64,000 nucleotides of DNA from Notospermus geniculatus. Taxonomy: Eukaryota > Nemertea > Pilidiophora > Heteronemertea > Lineidae. The first letter of the stretch is position 1. The number at the start of each line of letters is the position of its first letter. Location: contig NMRB01002536.1 of the NCBI GenBank assembly GCA_002633025.1, positions 1-64,000 on the forward strand, read 5' to 3'. The notes below the pieces were generated by a model. It had not been told where the DNA came from. It saw only the letters and a list, made by a program, of their open reading frames with translations, and made no database searches. Positions 44,620-54,690 of this stretch are shown in pieces. A program made the position numbers and the translations under genes.

Positions 44620-45110
44620 TCAGTTTCAGATTCCACCGGGTGGACTCCGGTCACCTTTGAGTATTTTGAGAAATCCAAGACGGCGTCCAAGATGGCCATC
44701 GTTACATGAAATCAGTCATAACTTCCATCATATTTACCACAGGCTGATAATTTTGGTGTCTAGACATAGGTTTTGGAGGTCAAGGAATCCAATAAGACTA
44801 TTTTCAATGTCGGTAATATATTACGTAACTGTAAATCCAAAATGGCTGCCGTTCCGTGAACTTCATTCATATCTTCTTTCATATTCATCATACAATGATT
44901 ATTTTGCTATCTAGACATAGGTTTTAGAGTTCAAGGGATCTATTAAGATACTTCCCTTGTCAGAGTACACCTCCGACAATCAAAGATGGCGTCCAGGATG
45001 GCCGCCATTACATGAAACAGGTCATAACTTCGTTCATATTGAACATAGGCTGATAATTTTGGTGTCTAGACATAATGTTCTGGTGGTCAAAGAATCCATT
45101 GAAACCAAAT
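44620..45110 (+). repeat. Three tandem units of about 160 bp containing CAAGATGGCGTCC
   Basis: Each unit has AAGATGGC or AAATGGC with GCC, TACATGAA or CGTGAA, CATAACTTC or CATATCTTC, TGATAATTTTGGTGTCTAGA and CATAGGTTTT, in the same order. Units run about 44670-44800, 44830-44950 and 44980-45105. Confidence 0.75.
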
Positions 45111-45293
45111 AGAAGGTTGTGAGTCATTATTCAATTCACATGTTGTAACAAAGTGTAGTGTAGTCAATTCTATTTACATGTTTCTTACCACATTCCCTAT
45201 ATGGTCATGAGAACTGTTCCTTTCATTCTAATTGTTGACAATACTAGTTCTTTGAACACAGTAAGTTCTTTGAACACAGTTAATTCATGGAAA

Positions 45294-45700
45294 CTAATTT
45301 GCTTTTTTTCGGCAGCAGCCTGTACCATAACAAGCACAACATACTGTGCAGCTGCAAGAACGAGTATCGCATGGGGTGGCACACTTGCACGTGCACATTT
45401 GATGAGACGCATGGTATTCTCTGGGAGATACCGGTATGTTGAGCGTTTTTAACTTCGGGTCCTTTATCCAACCAGAGCATTCTGGATCCATTTCTGGTGG
45501 ATTGTTTTCATCCAATAAACGCCACACAATACCTTGGCGATGTACCATTTAACAGTCTCCACAAATGCCTCATTGGTTAGAGGAAAACTGCTAAGTTTTT
45601 GAGGTGATGAGGACGTCTTTCCTGTTCCCGATACCCATAACTTCCATCGTGTTTCTGACATTGAATTGGTTGAGCTTTGTCCATAGCAAGCTGACACATA
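45294..45700 (-). pseudogene. Cysteine-rich C-terminal fragment of a repeat-family protein
   Basis: The minus strand reads ENNPPEMDPECSGWIKDPK and then a Cys cluster, MCTCKCATPCDTRSCSCTVC followed by CACYGTGCC, to a stop at 45294. This arrangement (PP..DP...GW, then CTC.C and SCS(C)T.CC.C) recurs at the C-terminus of an uncharacterised protein family abundant in invertebrate genomes, probably mobile. Upstream, 45697-45464 in another frame reads LTNEAFVETVKWYIAKVLCG, which fits the same family. The two parts need a frame change, so this is a decayed copy. The Cys cluster may bind zinc; that is inference. Confidence 0.4.
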
Positions 45701-46788
45701 AATGCAGTGGCTTGTGCTGTAACATTATAAAAATGTTGCCCTCAATGTCGGGTGACACACCGAATGTCCCCCCGCTGGGATGATATGTCTCCCGAGACTT
45801 ATCTCGTACCGAAAGTCTAGTTGATTGAAAACGACTTTCTTTTATGAAAAATTCAAATCAATGCCAAAATTAAGGACATGAAATGACGTGACGTAATGCA
45901 TCCACAGTGTACTCCAGTGAAATGACGCGACGCGACGTCACATGCTGAGTGTTGAATTCCAGTTGACTGTGTGTTCAATGCAAGACCCAACTGGCCCCGG
46001 CCAAGAGTTTGGGACGTTTTGAGTTAACCATTTTGCATCACGGCAACTGCTTACTTCCAAGAAATGAGAATGTGAGTGGTATTTTTCCGTTTGAAGAGAC
46101 TGCATTTGTTCTTTTTGCCCACGGTTCCAGGTAAACATTACCCCCTATAATAAGGAAGGTGCCTGAGAATACCCGCGGATAGGTAATACTGACCGGCGCT
46201 TTTGAGCAAATATTACCCTTTTCTGTGGTAAAATCGAACTATTCCATTTTTACAGTGTAGAACGTAGCAATCAGGATGAGCAGGACGTACGCCTACCAAT
46301 CCAGATTGGGACCTGTGATAATTTTAAAATTTCACACATTCTCTTTCTACGTACTAAAATGTCCCATTTTTGGACACGTTGGGAATTTCACAGGTACTAA
46401 AGTTTTTAGCACGTGTGCATTTTTACGACATGTGTGACATTTCTGTGAGAGGTGAAATATTTACTAAAAGGAACAATAAAATACTTAAGTTGATTGGTTG
46501 CCGTTCTACATGTGATTTTCAAGTGAGCATAGATACATTGTATTTTTACAATCAGTCATCTCAGTATATCGTACCTCAAGACAGAATCCGTGAATATGAT
46601 CGGCCGAGAAGCGTCACGTGAGCGGTGAACATTTTTCAATGTCTCCCGCTCAAGATACAATGTCCACCGCTCACGGAAAACAAAATGGCGGGCGTTTTTT
46701 TCGTTTGACCGCTTCGAATATTTGAAGTCGCATATAGGCTATCGAGCTCCGATTAAATCATATTCTGGTGTCGATTGGCGTAGTATCA
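45701..46788. other. Non-coding stretch
   Basis: No gene recognised. GTGAGCGG/CCGCTCAC phrases at 46605-46680 form a loose inverted pair. Confidence 0.4.
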
Positions 46789-47017
46789 TAATAATGTGTG
46801 GGCTTATAGTGCCTTTTACATTTAAGTGTCAAGGCACTTCACATTATTACCCAGCCTACTCCAGAAACCTTTCTGCAGAAACCAAGGGCAGCTACAATCA
46901 AGCGCACACATGGACATTTCAGGCAAGTTGAGAGTATACAGAGTGGCACAGCCAGGGATTGAACCCGCAACCTTCCGATCACGAGTCCAACGCTCTAACC
47001 ATTGTGCCACCGCGCTC
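46789..47017 (-). mobile_element. tRNA-derived SINE
   Basis: Read leftward from about 47017: GGTGGCACAATGGTTAGAGC is an A-box, ACTCGTGATC the anticodon region and GGTTGCGGGTTCAATCCC a B-box. A body of about 90 bp follows, then the tail GTGAAGTGCCTTGACACTTA and GGCACTATAAGCCC, which is the 3' end style of SINEs that borrow LINE machinery. The acceptor arms do not pair, so it is not a tRNA gene. The head supplies an RNA polymerase III promoter. Confidence 0.8.
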
Positions 47018-48520
47018 CCCGTATCAGCATGTTTAGCACGAATACATGAAAAAGGCTGAGTGGAATACAGGGAATAGCATGTTCAACAGTCACAAATTCT
47101 AGGCCTACCGGTCCGCACAGCCCGTGTTGATATCAGCGCCTGGCAACCAAGTTCAATCGCAGCAGCGCTAGGCACGTGGAGTGGACTACCAAGTTTAACA
47201 GTACTGTTACGCAATGTAGGCCTAACAGAATGATACTTTGTCACATTTGGAAGAATGGGGGCCTCGGTCAACAATGTTTTCTCGGGGTGACATTTCGGTC
47301 TGTCCCCGTCCATGGCGGGCGCCATTTTCTTAATGCGGAACAGGAAACCTTTCTGTTCACCTTTGTCATGTTGTTGTGTCCAAACAGAGCATTCCGTTTA
47401 GTATAATAGTCGGTGGGGAAGTGTCAATATTGGTATCGCTTCAAATAACCGACCCGGACAATGCTGACAAGCAAGTTGATTAATAATACATGATAATCAT
47501 TTGTTTAATGACGGTCTACTAGTTCCAGGACATAATATCATTTCCACATCTGTCAAAACCTGAACAAAATGGTATAGCCTACTAATAGTCGAACGTAATT
47601 ACTTTGAGAGTACTAGCAGTGGCCCAACGCGGTATGATTATTTTATTTTCTGATGTCCCTTGTGTATGCACATAAAAGGCGTCCGTTCCATTTACATGTA
47701 TTCACGTTCGAAATTGGATTTACTTCAGGGCCATATACTATACATGTAGGCTGCATCGAAAACATTGTTGCATCCGTTTGTGGAGCAATTACAGATATTT
47801 ATTGTTACCGGTAGTAGTATCTATTCAGCAGATGACTTCCTTATGTTCCAGTATTCAGCCCGTCATCGATATTCACCTGTTGTCATCCACCGGTCACAAT
47901 ACGGGGTAAGTAATACAAGGCATATTAATTCCTAGTGTCTGATCCGGGTGTGGATAGCTGCACGCGCCCGTTGTTCACACCTACCCGGTGCGGCGAAACC
48001 GACCTACCCGAAGCGTGCGTGGTATGTTTATCCGTGTCGAACCGTGAGTGGTGCCTTGTCCAGACCGGGTGGGAGGCATTCTCCCGCGAAGTTGAAGATG
48101 CCTTGTCATTTTCAAGCACCTGCACAGTGATTATTAAGCAATAAAATCACCTTCTGCGTGAATCACACGAACCTTTGCCTATTAATACATGACAAAATCG
48201 CAGTAGGTCACATTAAAATTCCATTGTTTTGTTTCGATGTTAGCAGATGAGTAACCGCATAGTGAATATTTTTGATGGAGAAAATTGTGTGAAAATTTCA
48301 CGTTTGTCACATCATCCGTATTAAATATTTGTTATAAACCCGTTACCAACCAATATCTCTGAATTCGTTTTCCATTATCTTGGATCATATACTTGGATGA
48401 GAGGTTTAAAGCCTAATTACATATGTAAAGAGGTAACTGCTGAGCAAACATGGAAACTGTATGTCAGCAATGTCACTGTTATTCACTCCCCGCCAAAAGG
48501 GTCAGCCTTCGCAGACGGAA
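47018..48520. other. Non-coding stretch
   Basis: No supported gene. Short overlapping open frames at 47925-48144 on both strands lie in GC-rich sequence and show no domain. Confidence 0.4.
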
Positions 48521-49556
48521 TGTGTACACCCTTAATCAAAAGTAAATGCACAGCTAATAAACTTAAATATTTCCCAAAATCTTCAGAGGAACAACCTTTG
48601 CTTTTTACGACAATTACTTAGGGCATCAAGACACATTTTGAGACAAAAAATATCATGAACTTGCATGAGTTTTTTTTGACAGAAGTTTGAAATTTCCATA
48701 AAAAAGTGTGATTTTCAATCGCACATTTTTTAGAAGTGAAACCAACGTCACTTTAAAGCCTGTTTGTTTCCCAGCAAAATTATGTTTTTCAGGTTTAAAA
48801 AATTCCGTGGTGAACATAAGTTACAGATCATTTCCCAAAATGAATTTCGCTCGGTTTTCCAGTCAAGTCAGGGCTATTCCTTCCGTCTCATTCAGATCTA
48901 CCCAGCCGGCTGAATATTGTGAATAGGCCTATTTATGGCCTAGTCAACAATAGTTACTCCTGATGACACTCCATCGAGTAATCCAAGGCCAGGCGGTCTT
49001 TTGTGTGAGATGAGTGCCGGTGTCACCTTTCTTAATTCCTCCTTACAATTCCTTACCAATGAAGGTAGGAGAGCCTACGTAACCTCTTATGGAATTGACG
49101 CCATTTACTAACTTGGCCTACGATGAATGGGACTTATTATTCCGTGAGCTTGGTCTTGGGACAATAAGGAAAGGTCGACTATAAAATAAGACTTGATATG
49201 TTGACTGGAGTTTCGACTGAAACATTCGAATAAATTCTTCATAATTACGACATGGAAGCTCCAATTGAAAATTTGAAAGTTTATTCTTGTATAAAAACAG
49301 GAAAGCTTTAAAATGGCGTTGGTTTCACTTCAAAAAATATGCGATTGAAAATCACACTTTTTTTGTAGAAATTTCGAACTTTTGTCAAAAATGCAACTCA
49401 TGCAAGTTCATGATATTTTTGGTCTCAAAATGTGTCTGGATGCCCTAAATAACTGCCGTGAAAAGCAAAGGTTGATCCGCTGAAGATTTTGGGAAATATT
49501 TAAGTTTATTAGCTGTGCATTCACTTTTGATTAAGGGTGCACATACGACTACATGT
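48521..49556. repeat. 1.04-kb foldback element with about 250-bp arms
   Basis: TGTGTACACCCTTAATCAAA through ATATCATGAACTTGCATGAG to GAAACCAACG at the left is mirrored by CGTTGGTTTCAC, CTCATGCAAGTTCATGATAT and TTGATTAAGGGTGCACATA at the right. The arms differ at scattered positions. The spacer, about 48766-49297, has no gene. Confidence 0.8.
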
Positions 49557-50189
49557 ACAACATTATCTATTTCGTTCTGTTTGCAATTTGCTCCTGTCGT
49601 GCAATTAGCTTTTAAGTGGTGCCAACGTTCCCTGCTGAGGTAAAAACCTAAATGGTTCATCAATGAGCGGCGTTAACCTTTTCGGGCCTGGATTAAGTTG
49701 AAAAGTGTACATTGAATTTCTCATGTGTCTATAAAAACGCGCCTAGCTCCAGAAAATTGTAACCAAAACTGGTGACAAGACACTCATTCTGGAGGCAACA
49801 AAATGGGCCACGCTCTCATGCAGATTTGGTTCCCCCAAAGTATCTGTGAGAAAAACAGGCCAGAGCCAAAAATGCAAGTTGTAAGGAAACAGTCGCATTC
49901 TGCCTACGTTTTCGTCAGGTTGCCAGTCTTTAAACGTCTATATATCAAAAACCTTTGCTCCTACGCTTCTGACATGTCTGAAAATTTGCCAAAAGAAGCT
50001 ACTTTTTTCTCCTCTTTCATTTTTGCGCTAGTTGCGAGTTCGTAACTGCTTCCGTTCCGGTGATATAGCCGTTATGTCACAACAAGTCAGAATTGCACTT
50101 TGGAGTCGGTCAACCTAGACCTCGGGACAAACATTAAAACGCAATTTTAGCCAGGTTTCTTCAAACAGAGCAAAATCGCGTATTGAGAG
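49557..50189. other. Non-coding stretch before an assembly gap
   Basis: No gene seen; an open frame at 49803-50045 is not recognisable. Confidence 0.4.
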
Positions 50190-50219
50190 NNNNNNNNNNN
50201 NNNNNNNNNNNNNNNNNNN
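50190..50219. other. Assembly gap of 30 N
   Basis: Unresolved bases. An open frame running across it is meaningless. Confidence 0.95.
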
Positions 50220-50373
50220 AAATATGCAAAGAAACATCAATCGGTCTACTGGTTACGATTCTAGGTCAATTTGAATGTGCGAGAGAGCGTGTGTGGTACA
50301 GGCCACGTTCGCAAAATTGCGAGATTAGTCGCATAAGGGTTAATGAAGATAGGACCGCGAGTTGACTATTAAG

Positions 50374-50855
50374 ATGTGTATAAAATATTCAGGACACATG
50401 AATCCCGTCAATGCTTGCGGTTTTTTTTAGGGATTCATCATTACATCCTCGGTGAGCTGTGAGGAGACGGCTAGACTGATACGTGTACTGCATTAAATGC
50501 AGGAGGAATTTAAGGAGATTAAGCCGACTGAGCGATTCAACAAAACACTCTGCTCGATACTAATCAAATTTTGCTCAGACCACGAAAACGACCGGGATGT
50601 ATACCTTGAGAGCACTTTATTCGCATATAGAAGGTCGGTACACTGCACAACCAAAATACACCCCATTCTACTTGGAATATGGCAGGTAATGAAGGTGGGA
50701 CCGGGATTAAGATGTGTATAAAATACTGAGGAAACATGAATGTCGCCAATGCTTGCGTTTTGTGGGGGATTCATCATGACATACTCGGTGAGCTGTGAGG
50801 AGACGGCTAGACGATACGTGTACTGCATTAAATGCAGGAGGAATTTAAAGAGAAT
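50374..50855 (+). repeat. Direct repeat pair flanking an integrase fragment
   Basis: 50374-50515 and 50714-50855 share GTGTATAAAATA, CAATGCTTGCG, GGTGAGCTGTGAGGAGACGG and GCATTAAATGCAGGAGGAAT in order, with roughly one difference in ten by eye. The interval of about 200 bp between them encodes the integrase remnant. The pair could be a tandem duplication of a flanking piece, not LTRs. Confidence 0.7.
50521..50685 (+). pseudogene. Ty3/gypsy-type integrase remnant
   Basis: Reads KPTERFNKTL, then YLESTLFAYRRSVHCTT, then KIHPILLG. The pattern (E)RFN.TL, about twenty residues, then L..(L)FAYR.S.H..T...P is the end of the integrase core of LTR retrotransposons and of integrase-derived genes. Only about 55 codons remain, beginning just after the expected catalytic Glu, so it is inactive. 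Confidence 0.5.
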
Positions 50856-51298
50856 AATTGTCTCAATTCCACATGTTATATTATACAGCGTGTATCAAAA
50901 AAAGGAAACCGAGATTAATTTGTTAATTTCTTGGACATGGCTAAACATTTTGGAAATTGGCAACTACAGTGAAACCCCTCAAGTGGACCATCCCTCTATG
51001 TGGACCACCCATCTAAGTGGATCGATTTTTGTCGGTCCCAAATAAATCCTTCACATTTTCCTTTAGCTAAGTGGACCACCCCTCTACCTCGACCTGGACC
51101 ACCAAAAGTAGGGTCCCAAAGTGCATGGTGACACCTCTATGTGGACCAGAAGATGCAAAATCTAGGTATTCGCTTGGTCCATTGTTACACCAAACACATG
51201 CAAAAGGCTAGATTTCACACCTTAGCCTGGTGTTATGTTCTCATATGCTTTTTGTTGGTCCCATCAAACAATTAACACCTTAGGTGTACAAGCTAATC

Positions 51299-51650
51299 AG
51301 CATTGAATGACCCAATCCAATGGGGTAATTAAACTTATTACCATTTATTCACTGTATAAATCAAAGGGCTTTATTAAACTTGTCATTGTTGTTTGCTTCT
51401 TCTAATCAGTGTTGTTTGCTTGTTCTAATCAAGAGAAAGAATTAAACTCCAAAGGTCTTTAATTGCTTTTGATCACACTTAATCAGCATTGAATGACCCA
51501 ATCCAATGGGGTAATTAAACTTGTTACCATTTATTCACTCTATAAATCAAAGGGCTAATTAAACTTGTCATTGTTGTTTGCTTCTTCTAATCAAGAGAAA
51601 GAATTAGACTTCAAAGGTCTTTAATTGCTTTTGATCACACTGGTTTTTTA
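51299..51650 (+). repeat. Tandem duplication of about 180 bp in the Tigger 5' region
   Basis: CATTGAATGACCCAATCCAA to AATTGCTTTTGATCACACT occurs at 51301-51479 and again from 51488, with few differences. The second unit is repeated once more after the N at 52422. Confidence 0.8.
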
Positions 51651-51801
51651 ATTAGGCTGACTGCTAATCAGAACTCTAAACATGCTCATCTCCTCACCTG
51701 ATGTTCAAATTCAACTCAATCACAACTCTGTTTTGTATAAAAGGGGGTCCAATTTCTGTGTGTTTCATTCCAACTCCAAGATTCAAGACGAAAACTGCAA
51801 G

Positions 51802-52421
51802 ATGCCTACTACACCGAAAGGAAAACTGCGAGAGCTGTCCCTCAAGGAGAAAGTTGACCTGTTACAAGCAAGTGCCAACCCTGCAAAGTCACAGCAATCC
51901 TTAGCCGAAGAGTTTGGAATTGCCAAGACAACTGCCCAGAGGATTTTGAAGAGGAAAGCCGAGGTGATGGCAGCCTATGAAGAAAACGCCAACGACGACA
52001 GAAAGAGGACCAAGGTCTACAGTGCCAGTGGATATGATGTAGACTTCCTGACCTACAGCTGGTTCAAACGAGCAAGAGTAGCCAACCTTCCAGTCAGTGG
52101 ACCTATTCTACAGGAAAAAGCAAGAGAATTCGCTTCATCAGCTGGGGATACGAACTTTAAAGCATCAAATAGATGGCTCGATCGTTTCAAACATCGGCAC
52201 AACATCAATATGGGATCCATCTGTGGTGAAAGTGGTAGTGTGTACGAAGAAACCGTCGATGAGTGGAAGAAGAAGTTGCCAACCATCCTTTCCGGATACG
52301 ACTCACGTGACGTTTTCAACATGGATGAGAGTGGAATCTTCGTTCGGGCACTTCCAGACAAGACTTTACGTATCCGTGGAGAAGAATGCAAAGGCGGAAA
52401 ACGTTCCAAAGATCGAATAAC
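51802..52421 (+). CDS. Tigger/pogo transposase, first copy, cut by the N at 52422
   Basis: Start MPTTPKGKLRELS, identical in frame to the complete copy for about 206 codons, ending KRSKDRI at the N. Differences are few (for example NRWLDRF against NGWLDRF, and SVYEE against SVDEE), and all are single substitutions with no frame damage. TATAAAAG lies at 51736-51743. Most likely this is the other allele of 52751-53995, left unmerged by the assembler. Confidence 0.75.
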
Positions 52422-52684
52422 NTAAACTTGTTACCATTTATTCACTGTATAAATCAAAGGGCTAATTAAACTTGTCATTGTCGTTCTAATCAGTGTTGTT
52501 TGCTTCTTCCTTGGAGGAATTCCTCCAAGCTTCTTCTAATCAAGAGAAAGAATTAAACTTCAAAGGTCTTTAATTGCTTTTGATCACACTGGTTTTTTAA
52601 TTAGGCTGACTGCTAATCAGAACTCTAAACATGCTCATCTCCTCGCCTGATGTTCAAATTCAACTCAATCACAACTCTTTTTTG

Positions 52685-52692
52685 TATAAAAG
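52685..52692 (+). promoter_or_regulatory. TATA box of the Tigger transposase
   Basis: TATAAAAG followed by GGGGG, about 66 bp upstream of the ATG at 52751. It lies downstream of the more distal in-frame ATG at 52631. That argues the distal ATG is not in the mRNA. The same box precedes the first copy at 51736-51743. Confidence 0.6.
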
Positions 52693-52750
52693 GGGGTCCG
52701 ATTTCTGTGTGTTTCATTCCAACTCCAAGATTCAAGACGAAAACTGCAAG

Positions 52751-53995
52751 ATGCCTACTACACCGAAAGGAAAACTGCGAGAGCTGTCCCTCAAGGAGAA
52801 AGTTGACCTGTTACAAGCAAGTGCCAACCCTGCAAAGTCACAGCGATCCTTAGCCGAAGAGTTTGGAATTGCCAAGACAACTGTCCAGAGGATTTTGAAG
52901 AGGAAAGCCGAGGTGATGGCAGCCTATGAAGAAAACGCCAACGACGACAGAAAGAGGACCAAGGCCTACAGTGCCAGTGGATATGATGTAGACTTCCTGA
53001 CCTACAGCTGGTTCAAACGAGCAAGAGTAGCCAACCTTCCAGTCAGTGGACCTATTCTACAGGAAAAAGCAAGAGAATTCGCTTCATCAGCTGGGGATAC
53101 GAACTTTAAAGCATCAAATGGATGGCTCGATCGTTTCAAACATCGGCACAACATCAATATGGGATCCATCTGTGGTGAAAGTGGTAGTGTCGACGAAGAA
53201 ACCGTCGATGAGTGGAAGAAGAAGTTGCCAACCATCCTTTCCGGATACGACCCACGTGACGTTTTCAACATGGATGAGAGTGGAATCTTCTTTCGGGCAC
53301 TTCCAGACAAGACTTTACGTATCCGTGGGGAAGAATGCAAAGGCGGAAAACGTTCCAAAGATCGAATAACAGCTTCATTCTGCGTTAACATGACAGGAGA
53401 ATTCGAAAAGACACTTGTAATCGGGCGGTGTGCGAAGCCTCGTTGCTTCAAGCACATCGATACGAAGTCACTTCCAGTGCACTGGGAGTTTAACAAGAAG
53501 GCATGGATGACTCAAGACATCTTCACACGTTGGATCCGGAACTTTGATCGGAAGATGAAGAAGGAATGCCGACATGTCCTGCTCCTGCTTGACAACGCAC
53601 CAAGCCATCCCAAAGACCTTCAACTGTCAAACGTAAAGATGGTGTATCTCCCAGCCAACACAACATCGAAACTACAGCCGCTTGATCAGGGGATTATCAA
53701 AACCATCAAGGCCCACTACCGAAGACGACTCCTTCAAGCAGTCTTGGCCAAAATGGACCGTGGAGACGATGCAGCAAACGTTTCAAAGTGCGTCTTAGTT
53801 CTTGATGCCATCCAATGGATTGCAGATGCCGTCAAATCTGCCAAGCCGGAAACTGTTGCCAAATGCTTTCACCACTCTGGCCTCACCGACGAAACCTTAA
53901 ACGTGGACCCAGAAGAAGACATTCCGTTAGCCGAACTTGTTGCCCGTGTGCAGGACCACCACTGGGCGAAAAAAGTCCTGTCCGGATCAGTGTGA
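52751..53995 (+). CDS. Tigger/pogo family DDE transposase, intact (414 aa)
   Basis: A cut-and-paste DNA transposase acting in the nucleus on TA-flanked elements. Residues 10-55 form a CENP-B/psq-type helix-turn-helix (RSLAEEFGIAKTTVQRILK). Residues 80-135 form a Tc5-type second DNA-binding domain ending NGWLDRFKHRH. The DDE_1 catalytic domain follows with Asp175 in FNMDESGIF, Asp281 in LLLLDNAPSH and Asp312 in LQPLDQGIIK. The last two are about 30 residues apart, as expected for DD30D pogo enzymes. KLQP and NTTSKLQ are further family landmarks. The start at 52751 is preferred over 52631 because a TATA box lies between them. No stop or frameshift, so it is potentially active. Confidence 0.9.
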   Translation: MPTTPKGKLRELSLKEKVDLLQASANPAKSQRSLAEEFGIAKTTVQRILKRKAEVMAAYEENANDDRKRTKAYSASGYDVDFLTYSWFKRARVANLPVSGPILQEKAREFASSAGDTNFKASNGWLDRFKHRHNINMGSICGESGSVDEETVDEWKKKLPTILSGYDPRDVFNMDESGIFFRALPDKTLRIRGEECKGGKRSKDRITASFCVNMTGEFEKTLVIGRCAKPRCFKHIDTKSLPVHWEFNKKAWMTQDIFTRWIRNFDRKMKKECRHVLLLLDNAPSHPKDLQLSNVKMVYLPANTTSKLQPLDQGIIKTIKAHYRRRLLQAVLAKMDRGDDAANVSKCVLVLDAIQWIADAVKSAKPETVAKCFHHSGLTDETLNVDPEEDIPLAELVARVQDHHWAKKVLSGSV

Positions 53996-54690
53996 CACCC
54001 CAATCCGCACCTGTGTCTACGACCCAATGCGCATGTGAGTGGTACCTCTATCCTGATCCGGGTGGGTAGGTCTTTCCGTAACGTGTTGGTAAGCTGTCCT
54101 GTGTATAACGCCTCGTCTTGCCAATAGGTCAATTAACTTGGCTGAGGCCTAATCTGGATTATGACACCTGACCGAGGACAATGGCATGTTTGCATAGTCT
54201 CGAATAAGTGAATATTTATTTATTTATTTATTTCCAAATGACACAAAGCCGAATATGGCAGAACCTCATGGAGAGTGTAAATATTCCTTCGACCTCAAGA
54301 TTGACAGAGAAGTGTGTGTAACTTAAATGCCTTCATAGGTGAATTTTGAATTACCAAACTGAGCAGATAAAGACAAGATCAAGCGTATCATGCATATCTG
54401 TATGCATATTACAAGAAATCCATCACACTTGACTTCAGCATTTCATCTGAATTTTCGTTGCACCAATTCCGAACCTCCTTTACTTAATCAGACAAGTTAC
54501 AGATCAAGTCTAAGTCTTGTTCAATTTTCCCGCAATGTTTATTTTATTACTTACTCTTATTTACATGCTTCTGTACACTAACGAGTACATCTTTATCATC
54601 ACATGATAGTTCTACAGTAACACCATGACTTCAACCCGACCGTATACAATCATAATCTGAGGAATTAGATCCGCTACTAATGTCGTCAAC
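53996..54690. other. Non-coding interval
   Basis: No gene. Repeated TATT units near 54210-54230. The Tigger right end was sought here without success. The region should also hold the 3' untranslated part of the 314-aa gene. Confidence 0.45.

Larger units (their letters stand above)
50967..53995 (+). mobile_element. Autonomous-type Tigger/pogo element (assembled with an internal duplication)
   Basis: The left terminus CAGTGAAACCCCTCAAGTGG follows TA at 50965-50966. Subterminal repeats of GTGGACCACCCCTCTA match the non-autonomous copy at 44057-44584. A 414-codon transposase occupies the right part. The expected right terminus (complement of CAGTGAAACC) was not found downstream. Part of the element (51516-52421) is repeated as 52423-53370 across a single N, so the true length is shorter than it appears. 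Confidence 0.75.

Noticed and set aside
46822-47059. Frames and a possible tRNA gene at 46940-47017
   Set aside because: A and B boxes are present but the acceptor stem does not pair and a SINE body follows, so it is called a SINE; the frames are its translations.
50374-50855. Reading the 140-bp direct repeats as LTRs of a complete retrotransposon
   Set aside because: Only about 200 bp lies between them, with no primer-binding site, polypurine tract or gag/pol frame.
52631-52750. Forty extra N-terminal codons for the Tigger transposase
   Set aside because: A TATAAAAG box lies inside this stretch, and family proteins usually begin shortly before the first helix-turn-helix.
52053-53496. Minus-strand frames of 118 and 164 codons in the Tigger transposase
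   Set aside because: Antisense of a well-defined DDE transposase; identical shadows occur in both copies.
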